From positions 62,001 to 126,000 of the forward strand of contig NZ_FOXD01000010.1 of assembly GCF_900115625.1 (NCBI RefSeq): a stretch of 64,000 nt of DNA, in the 5' to 3' direction. The notes beneath the pieces were generated by a model. That model searched no databases. It was not told where the DNA came from and was given only the letters and a program-made list of their open reading frames with translations. Made by a program: the position numbers and the translations under genes. Positions 24,469 through 33,553 of this stretch are shown piece after piece. Source of the stretch: Salibacterium halotolerans (lineage in GTDB: Bacteria > Bacillota > Bacilli > Bacillales > Marinococcaceae). How positions within the stretch are numbered: the first letter of the stretch is position 1; every line of letters begins with the position of its first letter.

Positions 24469-25185
24469 TCATGATTGGAGCATAAAATGTAATGCTCGTG
24501 GCAGATCTTTTTCCCACACAGCCCAGTTATGTCCTCCATCGAGTTCATCGTAATGGTAATGTCTGTTTTCCTGTCGGAAAAGACGGGACAGCCTCCGGTT
24601 CGGGGAGAGAAAATCAACGACCTTTCCGTCTGTCGTGTGAACATCCGTTTCCTGGTTTCCTATAGAGTGATAAATATCAAACGTTTTCCAGGCATTATGT
24701 TCGGAAACTAACCGTAAAACATCTTCATTAATAAGTGGGGAGTGCATCATAATGCGGGCAAATGTGTTGGGGTAATGCAGTGCTGTCAGCAGAGAAATGG
24801 TGCCGCCGAGCGAATCCCCCATCAACATCCGGCCGTAAGGAAGTTGATATGTCGGATAGGTCTGTTCCAGAAAAGGGAGAAGTTCGGACACGAGAAAATT
24901 CATATAGGACCGGCTGCCGCTTCCGGCAGGGTGGTACCATTCTCTGCGCATTTGAATGCCGGGATGCGGCACTCCCACTACGATGGTTTCTTCCGCTCCA
25001 TCTTCCATGGCCGCCTCCATTTTTCTTCCGATTTTTCCAAGTTGAAAATAATCCCGGCCATCCTGGGTGATGGCCAGATGATATGTATACAGCGGACTGT
25101 AATAAGGCGGGAGGTAAACGGGCAGTTCAAACATGTAATCAAGGACACTGCTGTAAAAAGGTAAAGCTTTCATCGTTCCATTCAA
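24469..25185 (-). CDS. yjcH: Putative esterase YjcH (alpha/beta hydrolase)
   Basis: This 238-aa esterase-D/enterochelin-esterase-like hydrolase has the nucleophile elbow GDSLGGT (Ser), LPVYLPPYYSP near the N-terminus and a C-terminal GGHNWAVWEKDL segment carrying the catalytic His. The start is probably TTG (giving MNGTMKALPFYSS), 7 nt after AAAGGAAG; an ATG four codons later is the alternative. Related proteins hydrolyse acyl esters; the substrate is unknown. First gene of a yjcH-yjcF pair. Confidence 0.85.
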   Translation of the reverse strand: MNGTMKALPFYSSVLDYMFELPVYLPPYYSPLYTYHLAITQDGRDYFQLGKIGRKMEAAMEDGAEETIVVGVPHPGIQMRREWYHPAGSGSRSYMNFLVSELLPFLEQTYPTYQLPYGRMLMGDSLGGTISLLTALHYPNTFARIMMHSPLINEDVLRLVSEHNAWKTFDIYHSIGNQETDVHTTDGKVVDFLSPNRRLSRLFRQENRHYHYDELDGGHNWAVWEKDLPRALHFMLQS

Positions 25186-25327
25186 GGCGGGGCTTCCTTT
25201 CAAGACATTCTATAGATATTGAGCGTAACATGGAGCCTGGTGGAGTTCAACTCAGAGAACCTGACAAACAGATATCATACGGCTGACGTGTGCATATGAT
25301 AAAATAAAAGATAAGGGGGAATCCATA

Positions 25328-25879
25328 ATGAAAAAACCCGTAGCAAGTGATGTTGTAGAAAAAGCCGCCCGTGATGCCCTGCAGGAAAGAGGGGTCACGA
25401 TACAAAGCATGGCGGACATTGTTTATGAAATGCAGGCAAAATATGCTCCCAATCTGTCGATGGACGATTGTTATGAAAGTGTGGATGCCGTTTTATGCAA
25501 ACGGGAAATTCAGCACGCCATTTTGGTTGGAATCGAACTGGACAAACTGGCCGAAAAGAATCAATTATCCGAGCCGCTTCAAACACTGGTCGATACGGAT
25601 GAAGGATTGTTCGGTGTCGATGAAACGATTGCGCTCGGCTCTGTCTTTGGTTTTGGAAGCATAGCCGTGACAACATTCGGCTATCTTGATAAAGAAAAGA
25701 CCGGTGTGATCAAAGAGCTGGACGGTAAAGACAAAGAAGTGCACACCTTTCTCGATGATCTTGTAGCAAGTGTCGCTTCCAATGCCTCAGCAAGACTCGC
25801 CCACCGGATGAGGGACCGCGATGAGAGCCAAAGCAGTGATAAAATAAAAAAGCGGGAAGATGAAGAACTGATTGGTTGA
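25328..25879 (+). CDS. yutG: Phosphatidylglycerophosphatase A-family protein (YutG)
   Basis: The 183-aa protein matches the YutG/PgpA-like domain: AARDALQERGVTIQSMADIV, the DDCYESVDAVLCKREIQHAI segment, and the DTDEGLFGVDETIALGSVFG core with conserved acidic residues. A charged C-terminal tail (DKIKKREDEELIG) follows. The Bacillus proteins of this type lack obvious membrane spans, and a role in phospholipid or other low-temperature physiology is only inferred. It starts after AAGGGGGAA and ends at its own terminator. Confidence 0.8.
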   Translation: MKKPVASDVVEKAARDALQERGVTIQSMADIVYEMQAKYAPNLSMDDCYESVDAVLCKREIQHAILVGIELDKLAEKNQLSEPLQTLVDTDEGLFGVDETIALGSVFGFGSIAVTTFGYLDKEKTGVIKELDGKDKEVHTFLDDLVASVASNASARLAHRMRDRDESQSSDKIKKREDEELIG

Positions 25880-25892
25880 AAATAATATGAGG

Positions 25893-25926
25893 AAAACTGT
25901 TCCTTTAGAGAACAGTTTCTTTTTGC
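25893..25926 (+). terminator. Intrinsic terminator of yutG
   Basis: AAACTGTTC pairs with GAACAGTTT around CTTTAGA, followed by CTTTTTG. Confidence 0.8.
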
Positions 25927-26032
25927 CGGTTTCTCCGGTTAGAAAAATCAACCGGAAAAAATCGTTTTGCAGGACGTGATTTTTGCCGGAGAATGGGATA
26001 AAATAGAAACGAAGAACAAAAGAAGGAGCAGG

Positions 26033-26224
26033 ATGTTTGTGAATGCAGCACAACCTCGTTGGATTTATTGGAAAGAAACGTTCCGCTCCAAATTCCAGGC
26101 GGGCTGCCTGAAAGCCAAACTGGAAGATAACTGGAGCAACGGCTATGAACTGGGACCGCTTGTTGAAATACGCAAACTAAAGTCAAACAAATACGTCGTC
26201 CGCTATACGTACGATGAATCGTAG
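26033..26224 (+). CDS. Small conserved-looking hypothetical protein (63 aa)
   Basis: The start ATG is 6 nt downstream of AGAAGGAG. The 63-aa product (MFVNAAQPRWIYWKETFRSK then FQAGCLKAKLEDNWSNGYEL) is rich in aromatic and basic residues and ends in a VEIRKLKSNKYVVRYTY beta-like segment. It looks like a compact soluble domain. I do not recognise the family. It sits alone between the yutG terminator and a very strong bidirectional terminator shared with fumC. Confidence 0.68.
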   Translation: MFVNAAQPRWIYWKETFRSKFQAGCLKAKLEDNWSNGYELGPLVEIRKLKSNKYVVRYTYDES

Positions 26225-26237
26225 AGCATGAAAAAAT

Positions 26238-26271
26238 AAAAAGCGCTCAGGGAATTCCCTGAGCGCTTTTT
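26238..26271. terminator. Bidirectional terminator between the 63-aa gene and fumC
   Basis: A perfect 15-bp stem (AAAAAGCGCTCAGGG with CCCTGAGCGCTTTTT) has an AATT loop. Confidence 0.9.
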
Positions 26272-26273
26272 GC

Positions 26274-27662
26274 TTATTCTTTCGGAGATACCATTTTGGA
26301 AGGATCGACGATGTCGTCAAATTGTTCTTCCGACAGCATGCCGCTCTCAAGGACAGCTTCTTTCAGCGTCTGGCCTTTTTCGTGAGCAGTTTTTGCGATT
26401 TTCGCCGCGTTCTCATATCCAATGTGCGGGTTGAGGGCGGTGACAAGCATCAGGGAATTGCGAAGATGATCATCAATCTTCTCCTGATTCGGTTGGATAC
26501 CGACCGCGCACTTCTCATTAAAGGAAGTCATCGCGTCCGCCAGCAGATAAGAAGACTGCAGGAAATTGTAAATAATAACTGGTTTAAATACGTTCAGTTC
26601 AAAATTCCCCTGGCTTGCCGCAAAGCCGACCGCCGCATCATTTCCCATAACCTGGGTGGCTGCCATGGTTGTGGCTTCCGCCTGGGTTGGATTGACTTTC
26701 CCCGGCATGATGGAACTTCCCGGCTCATTGGCTGGAATAGTGATTTCGCCGATACCGCTGCGCGGACCGCTTGCGAGCCAGCGTACATCGTTTGCGATTT
26801 TCATCAAGTCAGCTGCCAGCCCCCTCAGCGCTCCGTGTGCATAGCTGATCTCATCATGACTCGTTAAAGAGTGGAATTTATTAGGGGCGGAGCGGAACGT
26901 AATGCCGGTTACTTTCGTGATTTCTTCCGCGGTATAGTCCCCGAAAGAAGGATGCGCATTAATGCCGGTGCCGACCGCCGTACCACCGATAGCCAGATCT
27001 TTGACGTGGGCCGCACTTTCCTGAATCATCTGCCCGCTCTTTTCAAGCATACGGTGCCAGCCGCTGATTTCCTGTCCAAGCGTAAGCGGCGTGGCATCCT
27101 GAAGATGGGTGCGTCCGATTTTGATGACGCTGTCGAAGGTATGCATTTTTTCATCAAAGGTGGTTTGTAATGTATAGAGCGCAGGCAGCACTTCATGTTC
27201 AACCTTTTGCGCCGCGGCAATATGCATAGCGGTCGGGAATGTATCGTTGGAGCTTTGCGAACGGTTTACATCATCGTTGGGATGGATGGTGTCACTGCTT
27301 CCTTTTTCTTTCAGGATTTCCGTTCCCCGCCGCGCCAGTACTTCGTTCATGTTCATATTTGACTGGGTGCCGCTGCCGGTCTGCCAGACGACGAGCGGAA
27401 AATGCTCATCCAGCTCCCCGCTGATCACCTCATCTGCCGCTTTAGAGATCGCATCGGCTTTATCCGGTTCGATGACTTGAAGACGTTTATTGGCAAGAGC
27501 TGCCGATTTTTTCAAAACAGCAAACGCGTGAACCACTTCAATCGGCATCGTCTCCCTGCCGATTTTAAAATTTTCAAGGCTGCGCTGGGTCTGTGCTCCC
27601 CAGTACTTATCGGCCGGCACCTGCATTTCACCGAGGGTATCTTTTTCGATTCTGTACTCCAT
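26274..27662 (-). CDS. fumC: Class II fumarate hydratase
   Basis: A fumarase of 462 aa, the same length as B. subtilis CitG. It interconverts fumarate and malate in the TCA cycle without an Fe-S cluster. The superfamily signature [13 protein letters not shown], the [14 protein letters not shown] and [11 protein letters not shown] active-site segments and the C-terminal [11 protein letters not shown] are present. The start is the ATG giving [11 protein letters not shown], with AGGAGG 7 nt upstream; the longer frame adds a nonhomologous leader. Monocistronic. Confidence 0.96.
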   Translation of the reverse strand: MEYRIEKDTLGEMQVPADKYWGAQTQRSLENFKIGRETMPIEVVHAFAVLKKSAALANKRLQVIEPDKADAISKAADEVISGELDEHFPLVVWQTGSGTQSNMNMNEVLARRGTEILKEKGSSDTIHPNDDVNRSQSSNDTFPTAMHIAAAQKVEHEVLPALYTLQTTFDEKMHTFDSVIKIGRTHLQDATPLTLGQEISGWHRMLEKSGQMIQESAAHVKDLAIGGTAVGTGINAHPSFGDYTAEEITKVTGITFRSAPNKFHSLTSHDEISYAHGALRGLAADLMKIANDVRWLASGPRSGIGEITIPANEPGSSIMPGKVNPTQAEATTMAATQVMGNDAAVGFAASQGNFELNVFKPVIIYNFLQSSYLLADAMTSFNEKCAVGIQPNQEKIDDHLRNSLMLVTALNPHIGYENAAKIAKTAHEKGQTLKEAVLESGMLSEEQFDDIVDPSKMVSPKE

Positions 27663-27887
27663 GTTTGTTCCTCCTGTTTCCTGGTCAGTGTGTGTTTGAT
27701 GCATGAATTTCTGCAAGTAGAATGTTTCTATTCTCAGGATAGAAAAAATTCAGTCGAAAGAAAAGCATTCCGCGTATTTTTTTCAAAATACATCGAAAAA
27801 AACATAAAAAAACAGCAGGTATGAGCCGATAAAAAGAAATATAAGCAAAAAGTCTTATGCTTGAAGTACTTCAAAGGAAAGAAGGGG

Positions 27888-29576
27888 ATGTTTTTGAAAT
27901 CGATTCGGGCGAAGTTAATGGGGATATTTTCATTCATTCTTGTACTGCTGCTCGCGTATGCGGGGTTTATGTTTGTGTCTGTCCAGGATATGAACAATAA
28001 AATTGACAGCGTTATCAATGATGATATGAAAAAAATTAAGGCCTATGAAAGGCTGGCTTACAACCTTGCGGAACGCCAGTCTGCCGTGAGTGCTTATATT
28101 CTCACAGATGATAATACGTACAAAGAAAACTTTAATGAACTGACCGAAAATTCAATAGAATTGGAAGAAAGTCTGCAGGGGCAGGTGGAGCAGCGCCGGC
28201 TTGATTCCATCATTACGGCTTCCCAGGATTGGGAAGCGTCGGTGCGAAGTGATGTGTTTGACCGGCATGACAGCGGGATGAAAGAGTATGCGGAGTCCAC
28301 CCTGACCGATGATTTGATGCCGCAGGGGATGGAAATTAAAGAAAGTCTGCAGCGTATGATTTCCATGGAACAGGCATCTGTTGATATCAATGCAGCACTG
28401 CTTGAGAGTCAAACGGACCGGCTGCTTTGGATTACCATCGCGACAGGAGCCGGTATCACTATTATTGGTCTTGTTATTGCCCTCATCATGTCGGGGAGAA
28501 TATCGAAACCGATCCGGCAGATTTCAGCTAAAGCAAAAATCTTGTCGGAAGGCGACCTTACGGTGGAAAACATTCAAACAAAATCCAAAGACGAGATTGG
28601 GCAGCTGGCCCGGAATTTTAACGATATGGCAGATAATCTCCGCGGACTTCTCGTTCAGACGACATCCGCTGCTGAGAGGGTGGCTGCTTCCTCGGAGCAG
28701 CTTTCGGCCAGTTCTGAAGAGACGTCGGCGTCCACCAATGAAATCGCGTCCACGATACAGGAAGTATCCGGGCAGACGGATTATACTAAAGAGAAAGCTT
28801 CCGAAAGTTCAGCAGTTATGGAGCAGTTACGTCGGGATATTGAAAAAGTGGCTTCTGCTTCTGTTGACGTTTCGGAAAAAGCCAGGGAAACAGAAGAAGC
28901 TGCGGAAAAAGGAAAAGAAGAAATTGCACAATCATCAAAACAAATGACGGTGATTAATAATGTAGCCCAGGAAACGACCGAGACGATCAAAAAACTCGGC
29001 GAACGTTCGAAAGAAATCGGTACGATTATTGGGACGATAACCGATATCTCCGAACAGACCAATCTCTTGGCGTTGAATGCAGCGATTGAGGCAGCCAGAG
29101 CCGGTGAACACGGAAAAGGATTTGCTGTTGTAGCCGATGAGGTGCGCAAACTGGCTGAGGAATCGAACCAGTCAGCCGCGAAAATCACATCGCAGATTAA
29201 AGCCATTCAGCAGGAAACACAAACAGCCATAGAAAAAATGACACAGGGAGCGGGAGAAGCGCAGGAAGGTGTTGCCCTGGTAAATAGAGCCGGAGAATCT
29301 TTCGAGACGATCAAGAACTCTATTGAGGAAGTTGGAAGCCGGCTGCAGTATGTTTCTGATTTATCCTCCAATATGTCTGTCAATTCCACGACGGTAACCA
29401 AAGCGGTGGAAGAGATGAGTGATGCCGCAGCCACCAATGCAGGAAGCGTTCAGAACGTTGCAGCCGGAACACAGGAACAGCTTGCGGCGATGGAGGAGAT
29501 ATCCAGTTCGTCGGAGGACCTCAGTTCCATGGCACGGGAACTTCAGGAAGAAGTCAGCCATTTCAGATTATCATAA
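27888..29576 (+). CDS. Methyl-accepting chemotaxis protein
   Basis: The 562-aa transmembrane chemoreceptor has a first membrane span at about residues 12-32. A helical extracellular sensor of about 150 residues follows, then a second span ([20 protein letters not shown]), a HAMP domain ([20 protein letters not shown]) and a long signalling coiled coil. The highly conserved hairpin tip is [20 protein letters not shown]. The sensor is of the four-helix or CHASE3-like type, so the ligand cannot be read. The start is ATG at 27888 or TTG at 27894; both fit ribosome sites. It stands alone after the fumC promoter region. Confidence 0.92.
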   Translation: MFLKSIRAKLMGIFSFILVLLLAYAGFMFVSVQDMNNKIDSVINDDMKKIKAYERLAYNLAERQSAVSAYILTDDNTYKENFNELTENSIELEESLQGQVEQRRLDSIITASQDWEASVRSDVFDRHDSGMKEYAESTLTDDLMPQGMEIKESLQRMISMEQASVDINAALLESQTDRLLWITIATGAGITIIGLVIALIMSGRISKPIRQISAKAKILSEGDLTVENIQTKSKDEIGQLARNFNDMADNLRGLLVQTTSAAERVAASSEQLSASSEETSASTNEIASTIQEVSGQTDYTKEKASESSAVMEQLRRDIEKVASASVDVSEKARETEEAAEKGKEEIAQSSKQMTVINNVAQETTETIKKLGERSKEIGTIIGTITDISEQTNLLALNAAIEAARAGEHGKGFAVVADEVRKLAEESNQSAAKITSQIKAIQQETQTAIEKMTQGAGEAQEGVALVNRAGESFETIKNSIEEVGSRLQYVSDLSSNMSVNSTTVTKAVEEMSDAAATNAGSVQNVAAGTQEQLAAMEEISSSSEDLSSMARELQEEVSHFRLS

Positions 29577-29662
29577 AAGTCATTGGACTGTTCCTTTCCC
29601 GGGACGGTCCTTTTATATTATGATGAATGTATTAAAAACCTTGGAGAAAGCGGGGAACGTTC

Positions 29663-30628
29663 ATGGACAAGCCTTATGTATTTATCACAAGACGCATGCC
29701 CAAAGATATTACGGCACGCCTGGAAGCATCGTGCCGGGTTTCAATGTGGGAGTATGAAGATATTCCTGTAACGCCGGACAGACTGAAAGAAGAAATAAAA
29801 CAGGCCGACGCGCTTTTTTGCAACGTCTCTGACCGAATCGATACAGACATGTTGAACAAGGCCGAACACTTAAAGGTCATTGCGACGATGGCTGTCGGTT
29901 ATAATAACATCGACATTCAGGCCGCGGCGGATAAAGGTATCCAGGTGGCGCATACGCCGGGTGTTTTGACGGAAACAACCGCTGATTTAACGTTTGCGCT
30001 GTTGATGGCGTCCGCGAGAAGGCTTCCTGAAGGTATAGACATCATTAGAAACAATGAATGGGGCGCATGGGCACCTTTCTTTTTGACCGGCCCGGACATT
30101 CATCATGCAAGGATCGGAATCATCGGTATGGGGCGTATCGGGGAAGCTGTGGCCAGACGCGCTGCAGGCTTTAACATGGACATTGTGTATCACAATCGTT
30201 CCCCAAAACCCGAAGAGGAGGAATCACTCGGCGCCTCGTATGCCGGTATGGATGAACTGTTAGCCACCAGCGATTTTGTATGCGTACAGACGCCGTATAC
30301 AAAAGAAACCCATCATTTGATTGGTCGGAACGCTTTGCAGAAAATGAAAAAAGACGCGGTACTCATTAACACTTCGCGTGGGGCGGTGGTGGATGAAACG
30401 GCGCTTTATGAAGCGCTGAAAGCAGGTGACATCCGTGCCGCCGGCCTTGACGTGTTTGAAAACGAGCCGATTCGCGCCGACCATCCGCTTCTCACTTTAC
30501 CAAACGTCACCGCGCTCCCCCACATCGGCAGTGCCAGTGAAGACACCAGACAGCAGATGGCCGAAATGACAGCGGATCATATTCTGGAAGCCCTCAGCGG
30601 GGAAACGGTTTCCAACAAAGTTGTCTAA
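29663..30628 (+). CDS. D-2-hydroxyacid dehydrogenase (glyoxylate/hydroxypyruvate reductase type)
   Basis: The 321-aa NAD(P)-dependent enzyme has the Rossmann motif GIIGMGRIGEAVARR (about residue 150) and the catalytic Arg, Glu and His in INTSRGAVVDETAL, GLDVFENEPI and LPHIGSAS. The N-terminal part, with TMAVGYNNIDIQAA, is of the GyaR/GRHPR group, so glyoxylate, hydroxypyruvate or 2-ketogluconate are likely substrates. It resembles B. subtilis YvcT in size. Monocistronic with a strong terminator. Confidence 0.87.
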   Translation: MDKPYVFITRRMPKDITARLEASCRVSMWEYEDIPVTPDRLKEEIKQADALFCNVSDRIDTDMLNKAEHLKVIATMAVGYNNIDIQAAADKGIQVAHTPGVLTETTADLTFALLMASARRLPEGIDIIRNNEWGAWAPFFLTGPDIHHARIGIIGMGRIGEAVARRAAGFNMDIVYHNRSPKPEEEESLGASYAGMDELLATSDFVCVQTPYTKETHHLIGRNALQKMKKDAVLINTSRGAVVDETALYEALKAGDIRAAGLDVFENEPIRADHPLLTLPNVTALPHIGSASEDTRQQMAEMTADHILEALSGETVSNKVV

Positions 30629-30669
30629 TCACGACAAGAGGATACCAGGTAAAAAACACCGGGATGGAA

Positions 30670-30712
30670 CAAAAAGATGCAGGCCTCAGGGAGTGAAGCC
30701 TGCATCTTTTTG
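30670..30712 (+). terminator. Intrinsic terminator of the hydroxyacid dehydrogenase gene
   Basis: AAAAAGATGCAGGC pairs perfectly with GCCTGCATCTTTTT. Confidence 0.88.
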
Positions 30713-30729
30713 ATGGTTGATGGATACTG

Positions 30730-30900
30730 CCTTTAGTGTCCACCGGTGTTGTTTTGGAGGACACTAAGACACGGAGACGGGCGGATAGTGGCTCTTCATA
30801 CCTGCCCGTACCCACTATCCGTCAATTTCAGTACGGTAGTTGCCATGAAACACTATTCTGCGGACACGAACTTCTCCTTTTACGCTGATAGTGGACACAG
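30730..30900. repeat. Dispersed intergenic repeat, degenerate copy C
   Basis: This stretch carries TTTAGTGTCCACC with GGAGGACACTAAG, the inverted pair CGGATAGTGG/CCACTATCCG (about 30784-30823) and GATAGTGGACACAG. It lacks the GGTTGTTCC and ATGAACGAC flanks of copies A, B and D, so it is a partial or decayed member. It lies between convergent genes like copies B and D. Confidence 0.5.
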
Positions 30901-30955
30901 ACAGGGCTGGTAGGGTAAAGAAGGGAACATGTCATATAAAAAGATTCCCAAAAAC

Positions 30956-30995
30956 AAGCACCCGCCTATCTCTCATGATAAGCGGGTGCTTGTTG
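30956..30995 (-). terminator. Terminator of the AGCS symporter gene
   Basis: ACAAGCACCCGC pairs perfectly with GCGGGTGCTTGT around a 16-nt loop. A T-rich stretch follows in the minus-strand sense. Confidence 0.8.
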
Positions 30996-31014
30996 TGAGC
31001 TGTGTTTAATGCTG

Positions 31015-32367
31015 TTATCCGCTCTCTTCCTGCCGTTTTACTTTCAGAAAATGGGTGGTTTCTGCCACGACAATTCCGGAGAGTCCCAGCAGGCCGATCA
31101 GGTTGGGAGCGGCCATCAATCCGTTCATCACATCAGCGAGAGCCCAGACGGTTTCCAGATTCAGTACGGCCCCGGCTAAAATGGCTGCCGTGAACACGAG
31201 CCGGTACGTGAGGATCGAAACAGGCTTGTTGGTAAGATAGTAGATACAGCGTTCCCCGTAATACGACCAGCCGAGTATTGTGGAATAACAGAAGAAAATC
31301 AGCCCGATGGACACAATGAGAGAGCCCGCCGGTCCGAGAAAGAATTCAAACGTAGATGACGTAAGCGCGGCTCCTTCCACATCCGAACCCAGTCCTTGGT
31401 ACTGTCCACCCATGACGAGGGCAATGCCCGTTATTGAACAGATGATAATCGTATCGATAAATACCTGGGTCATGGAGACAAGAGCCTGCCGCCCCGGGTA
31501 GTCTGTTTTGGCGGAGGCGGCTGCGATGGGTGCGGAACCGAGTCCCGCCTCGTTTGAAAACACACCCCGGGCAACTCCCATCTGAATCACAACTCCGATT
31601 GCTCCACCGGCTGCTGCCTGACCGGTAAAGGCGTCTGATAGTATCAAACCAACGGCTGAAGGGACGGCCTCTAAGTGGAATAAAATAATACCAAGACCGG
31701 CTGCTACATACGCCACCGCCATGAATGGAACGATGACCGAGACAACTTTACCAATTGTCTTGATCCCTCCGAGAATAACGATTCCTACAAGAACCATCAA
31801 TATGACTCCGGTAGCCAAATCAGGAAATCCCCAATTGGACTGAAGAACCTCTGCTACGGAGTTCACCTGAACGGTGTTGCCGATCCCAAACGATGCCCCT
31901 ATGGCAAAAACCGCAAACAATACCGCAAGCCATTTCCAGCCGAGTCCTTTTTCAATATAGTACATCGGTCCTCCCGCCATCTCCCCTTTGTCGTCTTTGA
32001 TCCGGTATTTGACGGCAAGAATTGCTTCCGCGTATTTGGTTGCCATCCCGAAAAGGGCGGATACCCACATCCAAAGCACCGCACCTGGACCACCCACCAC
32101 AACGGCGGTCGCCACACCGGCAATGTTTCCGGTACCCACGGTTGCAGCAAGAGCCGTCATTAGAGACTGGAAGTGGGAAATATCACCTTCAGAGGATTGG
32201 TCTTTTTTCCGGAAGACGAGTCTGAGCGCGTAAGGAAGCATGGAAATCTGCAGGAATCCAAGCCTCACTGTAAGAAAAATGCCGGTACCGACGAGCAGAA
32301 TTAAAAACGGCGGCCCCCAGACAAAATCACTGATTGTTCCGAGTATCTCTTGTACATTCAACAACAT
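31015..32367 (-). CDS. Sodium:alanine (AGCS family) symporter
   Basis: The 450-aa integral membrane protein has about 10-11 hydrophobic segments and AGCS landmarks: ALAATVGTGNIAGVATAV, GPGAVLWMWVSALFGMATKY, GGPMYYIEKGLG, VARGVFSNEAGLGSAPIA. It imports alanine or glycine with Na+, fitting a Na+-rich habitat. The ATG at 32367 directly abuts AAAGGGGAG, so one of the two following TTG codons (32361 most likely) may be the true start. Monocistronic, with its own terminator next to repeat copy C. Confidence 0.92.
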   Translation of the reverse strand: MLLNVQEILGTISDFVWGPPFLILLVGTGIFLTVRLGFLQISMLPYALRLVFRKKDQSSEGDISHFQSLMTALAATVGTGNIAGVATAVVVGGPGAVLWMWVSALFGMATKYAEAILAVKYRIKDDKGEMAGGPMYYIEKGLGWKWLAVLFAVFAIGASFGIGNTVQVNSVAEVLQSNWGFPDLATGVILMVLVGIVILGGIKTIGKVVSVIVPFMAVAYVAAGLGIILFHLEAVPSAVGLILSDAFTGQAAAGGAIGVVIQMGVARGVFSNEAGLGSAPIAAASAKTDYPGRQALVSMTQVFIDTIIICSITGIALVMGGQYQGLGSDVEGAALTSSTFEFFLGPAGSLIVSIGLIFFCYSTILGWSYYGERCIYYLTNKPVSILTYRLVFTAAILAGAVLNLETVWALADVMNGLMAAPNLIGLLGLSGIVVAETTHFLKVKRQEESG

Positions 32368-32552
32368 TCTCCCCTTTGCCGTGTGATGAACCCATCACTG
32401 AAAATATTCTATTTTTCATTTTAAACATGAAGGATACAGCTAATATACCAGATTGGAAACAGATGTAACATACAAAAATGCCCGGTCCGTGCCTTTTGCC
32501 CTTTTTTGTAGATATGGTACGCTTAATACTAAAGGAAAAGAGGAGGCAGATC

Positions 32553-33125
32553 ATGACAACAGACAAAAAGAACATATTGGGGATTGCAGGAAGTCTCCGG
32601 CAGGATTCATTCAATCGTAATATCCTTAGGGAAATGGCTCAACATACGCCCGATGGGATGGACATTTCGATTTTCAACCTGAAGCATATTCCTCTTTTTA
32701 ACGCAGATCTGGAAGAAAACGGTGACCCTGAAGCGGTGGAGGATTTTAAGGATGCCGTCAAGGAAGCGGATGGCTTTCTTATTGTGACGCCGGAATACAG
32801 CCACGGGATGCCGGGTGTACTCAAAAATGCACTGGACTGGGCTGCCAGTGTGACCAATATAAATGTGTTGGACCAGAAACCGGTGTATGTGCTCGGTGCT
32901 TCTCCTGCCCCGCTTGGGACGGCGTTTTCCCAGGCACAGGTGAAACAGACACTGGCCGCAGCCGGATCTTTTGTCCTTCAGCAGCCGGAACTTTATATCG
33001 GCAAAGTTCCAAATAAACTGGATGACGCCGGCAATCTTCAGGATGAAAGAACACAGACCAAACTGCATGAAGCACTCGAAGCTTTTGACAACTGGATTGA
33101 CACGATGAACCGAGGTAAACAGTAA
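32553..33125 (+). CDS. NADPH-dependent FMN reductase (flavodoxin fold)
   Basis: This 190-aa flavoprotein has the FMN phosphate-binding loop GIAGSLRQDSFNRNI, the TPEYSHGMPGVLKNALDWA motif typical of YieF/azoreductase-type NAD(P)H:FMN or quinone reductases, and YVLGASPAPLGTAFSQ. It reduces flavins, quinones, azo dyes or metals; the physiological role is probably oxidative-stress defence. The start ATG has AGAGGAGG 7 nt upstream. Monocistronic, followed by repeat copy D. Confidence 0.88.
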   Translation: MTTDKKNILGIAGSLRQDSFNRNILREMAQHTPDGMDISIFNLKHIPLFNADLEENGDPEAVEDFKDAVKEADGFLIVTPEYSHGMPGVLKNALDWAASVTNINVLDQKPVYVLGASPAPLGTAFSQAQVKQTLAAAGSFVLQQPELYIGKVPNKLDDAGNLQDERTQTKLHEALEAFDNWIDTMNRGKQ

Positions 33126-33134
33126 CAAAGGTCA

Positions 33135-33490
33135 GGTATCTGGAGCCGGGCTGCGGTTGTTCCGGGAGTAAACGGCTCTGTGGATACTAAACCGCCGGTC
33201 AGCATACATAGTGTTTACGGAAGTGGGGGCGGGGGACACTATGACTCCATCCCCTGCAGTTAATGTCCAATGATTTTTCCCGGGGCCCGCTAATTCATCC
33301 ATTCAACGGTGTAGTGTCCACCAAACGGTACCCCGTGGACACTACGTGCTTGTTTTTCGGTGGTAGTGTCCACGGGCGGATGAACGACAGCAAAAAGGCC
33401 CCGCTAAAATACTCGGTATGCGCTGCAGGCGGACGTTGCTCCTCCAGAGCACAAGAACGGCATCAAAAGCCGCCAGCTTCTGCTCCTGTC
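33135..33490 (+). repeat. Dispersed intergenic repeat, copy D
   Basis: The best-preserved copy. It has GGGCTGCGGTTGTTCCGGG at the left and GGGGGACACTATGACTCC in the middle. A perfect 11-bp stem pairs GTAGTGTCCAC (33311-33321) with GTGGACACTAC (33335-33345), then come GGATGAACGACAGC and GTATGCGCTGCAGGCGGAC. No ORF is evident. Confidence 0.82.
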
Positions 33491-33515
33491 CCCGGTTACA
33501 TATTTTTTAGCATAG

Positions 33516-33553
33516 AAAAGGAGCTGTACCTTTTGATACAGCTCCTTCTTTTT
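33516..33553. terminator. Bidirectional terminator next to repeat copy D
   Basis: AAGGAGCTGTA pairs with TACAGCTCCTT around CCTTTTGA. The loop is identical to the terminator beside copy B. Confidence 0.88.
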
